A DNA stretch of 7,160 nt from an uncultured Bacilli bacterium (lineage in GTDB: Bacteria; Bacillota_I; Bacilli_A; RF39; UBA660): assembly GCA_944327405.1 (NCBI GenBank), contig CALVHK010000048.1, positions 1 through 7,160 on the forward strand, written 5' to 3'. This document shows positions 5,425 through 7,160 of this stretch, one piece after another. How positions within the stretch are numbered: position 1 is the first letter of the stretch; each line of letters opens with the position of its first letter. Made by a program: the position numbers and the translations under genes. Under the pieces are notes generated by a model. The model saw only the letters and a program-made list of their open reading frames with translations. It had not been told where the DNA came from and ran no database searches.

Positions 5425-6656
5425 TCTACATATTTTTCGATTTGTCTCATCTCTTCACTACCACTACTCATAAGATCAAACATATAATCCCCCACATACA
5501 TATTTAATTTATCCGCATCACTTAGCAATTTGTTTAACATATTATCCTTGACTTTTAAAAAAATTGCCAAGCCTCGATCATTAGGCATTCCTATGTAAAT
5601 ATCATTTGGTGGTAAATAATTAACCAAATACGGCGAATGACTCGTAATAATTATTTTTACATCATCAACAAAATTATTTAAAGTTATCAAATACTCTTGT
5701 AAAATTTTTGGATTCAAAGAATTTTCTGGCTCTTCAATCGCTACCAAAGAATAGTGATTAATTTCTGCTAAAATAAGATTAGTTAAAACAAGTAATATTT
5801 TTCTCGTACCATCACTCATTAAATCAAAATTAACTGGTTGATTCACATTACTATCCATAACAGCAATTGTATAAAACTTGCCAACCATTACTTCTTGAGG
5901 CCCTTTATTCATTTTTGCTTCTGCCTCAACCACTTCCATATCTTTTATGTTTGGAAATAAACTTTTAAACGTGTTAATAATAAGAGCATATTTATCCGGA
6001 TATACCTGCTTTATATCATACAAAATCATTGGTATATTATTATCATTTGCTAAATTATACTTCAAATCGTATTTAGCATTCCGATTTACATACATAAATC
6101 CATAAGAGCGATTGGCATCAAAATGGCGATCAATATACATCTCAATCTGATTAATTTCCTTAACTATTTCATAGTAAAATAAATCATCAAAAGCTTTTAA
6201 CTTATTAATAATTAACTCATTATTATCGATCTTTATTTTCTTATTACAAGATCCTGTTACTGAAGTACGATAATATGCTTCTTCTTCTCTTTTAATATAA
6301 TTAGTAAACTTCTGCGAATCTTCTTTAACATACAAATACTCATTAATAATTTTCTCTTTTTCCCAATCAAAGGAATAACTATACTTAACAATCTGACTAT
6401 GATACATAAACTCTAACTCTAAGGAGAAACAATCATTCATATTATGTTTATTTAAAGGCTTAAAATTATGCTGCCTCATCATCATTGTTTTAGCTTCACT
6501 CGTTTCTTTTATAAATCGTAAGCCAAAAACAAGTCCTGTTAAAAAGTTAGACTTACCATAATTATTAACGGATACTAAACTAGTAATTTTATTAAAAATA
6601 ACATTAACATTTACTAAATTTTTATACCCATTTAATTTAACTCTCAATACATCCAT
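5421..6656 (-). CDS. OLD/AAA_21-type ATPase, candidate defence-system ATPase
   Basis: An ABC-like P-loop ATPase of the OLD/RloA/AAA_15-AAA_21 kind, 411 residues. In order: Walker A SVNNYGKS at 29-36, where serine replaces the usual first glycine; a variable charged insert (about 45-270), expected for this family's arm; a signature LMSDGTRKIL at about 279-288; Walker B LVAIEEPENSLNP at about 304-316 with the EE pair; and the switch histidine in ITSHSPYLV (H340). There is no Toprim domain in this chain, but a Toprim-like protein is encoded next, overlapping by four bases. Such pairs (for example RloA-RloB, AriA-AriB of PARIS) are anti-phage or abortive-infection systems, so that role is inferred. 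The ATG at 6656 is chosen over 6683 because GGAGG (6666-6670) lies 9 bases before it. An extended -10 promoter lies upstream. Confidence 0.88.
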   Translation of the reverse strand: MDVLRVKLNGYKNLVNVNVIFNKITSLVSVNNYGKSNFLTGLVFGLRFIKETSEAKTMMMRQHNFKPLNKHNMNDCFSLELEFMYHSQIVKYSYSFDWEKEKIINEYLYVKEDSQKFTNYIKREEEAYYRTSVTGSCNKKIKIDNNELIINKLKAFDDLFYYEIVKEINQIEMYIDRHFDANRSYGFMYVNRNAKYDLKYNLANDNNIPMILYDIKQVYPDKYALIINTFKSLFPNIKDMEVVEAEAKMNKGPQEVMVGKFYTIAVMDSNVNQPVNFDLMSDGTRKILLVLTNLILAEINHYSLVAIEEPENSLNPKILQEYLITLNNFVDDVKIIITSHSPYLVNYLPPNDIYIGMPNDRGLAIFLKVKDNMLNKLLSDADKLNMYVGDYMFDLMSSGSEEMRQIEKYVE

Positions 6657-6683
6657 ATTTGATTTCCTCCATAAAACATACAT

Positions 6684-6692
6684 ATTATATCA
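6684..6692 (-). promoter_or_regulatory. Extended -10 promoter of the ATPase-Toprim operon
   Basis: TGATATAAT on the minus strand is an extended -10 element; the start would be near 6677, shortly before the ribosome binding site. The -35 (TTTATT at 17 bases) is weak. The preceding stretch up to the rpsR terminator is about 130 bases of plain AT-rich DNA with nothing else recognisable. Confidence 0.6.
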
Positions 6693-6820
6693 CCATTTTC
6701 ACAAAAAATAAACATTTTCTTTATTATTTTTATGCAAAATAGCTAAAATTAATACATATTTTAAAAAATAACAAATAAATAGTCGTTTATTAATATTGTA
6801 AGTGATATATTTTAGACAAA

Positions 6821-6848
6821 TTAAAAAAGCTAAATATAAATCTAGCTT
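6821..6848 (-). terminator. Terminator after rpsR
   Basis: Starting within the rpsR stop codon, AAGCTAGAT (6840-6848) pairs with ATTTAGCTT (6827-6835) around the loop TTAT, a 9-bp stem with one G-U pair, followed by a T run. It separates the ribosomal operon from the ATPase-Toprim unit. Confidence 0.85.
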
Positions 6849-7062
6849 ATTTAACAAATGGTACTAAAGCCATAAATCTTGCATATTTAATTTGTTTTGC
6901 AATATGTCTTTGATGTTTTGCACAAGCACCAGTCATACGTCTTGGCATAATCTTGCCCTTATCATTAATATATTTATTAATAATCATAACATCTTTATAA
7001 TCTACGCTTTTACCAGCACACATTTGACATATTTTCTTTTTCTTACGATAAAATTCTGCCAT
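6847..7062 (-). CDS. rpsR: 30S ribosomal protein S18, zinc-binding form
   Basis: S18 of 71 residues, a normal length, a small-subunit protein of the platform that partners S6. The recognisable core is DYKDVMIINKYINDKGKIMP followed by RRMTGACAKHQRHIAKQIKY and the C-terminal ARFMALVPF. It carries a full set of possible zinc ligands, C12-x2-C15 and C47-x2-H50, so it is the cysteine-containing (C+) form. ATG at 7062 is preceded by AGGAGG with about 6 bases of spacing. It lies 17 bases after ssb, the standard rpsF-ssb-rpsR order of Bacillota, and ends at a terminator. Confidence 0.97.
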   Translation of the reverse strand: MAEFYRKKKKICQMCAGKSVDYKDVMIINKYINDKGKIMPRRMTGACAKHQRHIAKQIKYARFMALVPFVK

Positions 7063-7079
7063 TTTAATCCTCCTTTTTT

Positions 7080-7160
7080 CTAGAATGGTAAATCATCATC
7101 ACTTAAAGTAATTTCTTCACCAAAATCTTTAAACGGATCTTCAGAAATGTCTGTTGTAGG
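7080..7160 (-). CDS. ssb: Single-stranded DNA-binding protein, C-terminal 26 residues
   Basis: Only the last 26 residues are inside the window, ending ITLSDDDLPF followed by TAG. The acidic D-D-D-L-P-F tip is the conserved SSB tail that docks DNA repair and replication partners. The OB-fold lies beyond the right edge. The gene is directly upstream of rpsR, as usual in the rpsF-ssb-rpsR operon, which supports the call. Confidence 0.93.
   Translation of the reverse strand, partial: PTTDISEDPFKDFGEEITLSDDDLPF

Noticed and set aside
6714..6820. AT-rich gap searched for a small RNA, an origin-like array or a hidden gene
   Set aside because: Only short, chance-level repeats such as AATAAA/TTTATT are present; no open frame with a ribosome binding site and no ordered repeat.
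6892..7083. Plus-strand open frame opposite rpsR
   Set aside because: It is fully antisense to a definite S18 gene, with a composition typical of reversed ribosomal protein sequence.

Overview
The window looks like a chromosomal segment of a very AT-rich, low-GC Gram-positive bacterium (Bacillota, Bacilli/Erysipelotrichia-like or a related uncultured gut lineage). The evidence is strong AGGAGG-type ribosome binding sites, TATAAT promoters, U-tailed hairpin terminators, a SigF/SpoIIAA-type gene pair, and ribosomal protein and PNPase sequences of Bacillota style. TGA is used as a stop (sigma factor, ATPase) and TGG encodes Trp, so this is not a recoded Mycoplasma. Every intact gene is read from the minus strand; the only plus-strand coding signal is a decayed fragment.

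In transcription order (high to low coordinates): the 3' end of ssb and then rpsR (S18), closed by a terminator. Next is a two-gene unit with its own extended -10 promoter, made of an OLD/AAA_21-type ATPase overlapped by ATGA with a small Toprim-like protein. This architecture resembles ATPase-plus-nuclease anti-phage systems. The Toprim gene is split by a frameshift exactly at a run of nine T, so the effector may be switchable, recoded, decayed or a base-call error. After a terminator comes a SpoIIAA-like STAS protein overlapping (TAATG) a SigF-like sigma factor, with no SpoIIAB anti-sigma kinase gene between them. A terminator follows, then tRNA-Thr(CGU) with its own promoter and terminator.

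Beyond the 3' end of the tRNA lies a plus-strand fragment that resembles the BRO-N/phage antirepressor family and stops early, probably the scar of an old mobile element. Then come three genes of unknown function: a 94-residue membrane protein with a strong promoter, and a closely spaced pair of soluble proteins of 215 and 298 residues. Last is the housekeeping rpsO-pnp unit. rpsO has a clear promoter and a leader that can fold into an H-type pseudoknot capturing its own ribosome binding site, as expected for S15 autoregulation. A U-tailed hairpin separates rpsO from pnp, which runs off the left edge of the window.

The most interesting items are the frameshifted Toprim gene in the candidate defence pair, the SpoIIAA-sigma pair without SpoIIAB, and the predicted S15 leader pseudoknot. 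All functional statements rest on motifs read by eye; no database search was possible.
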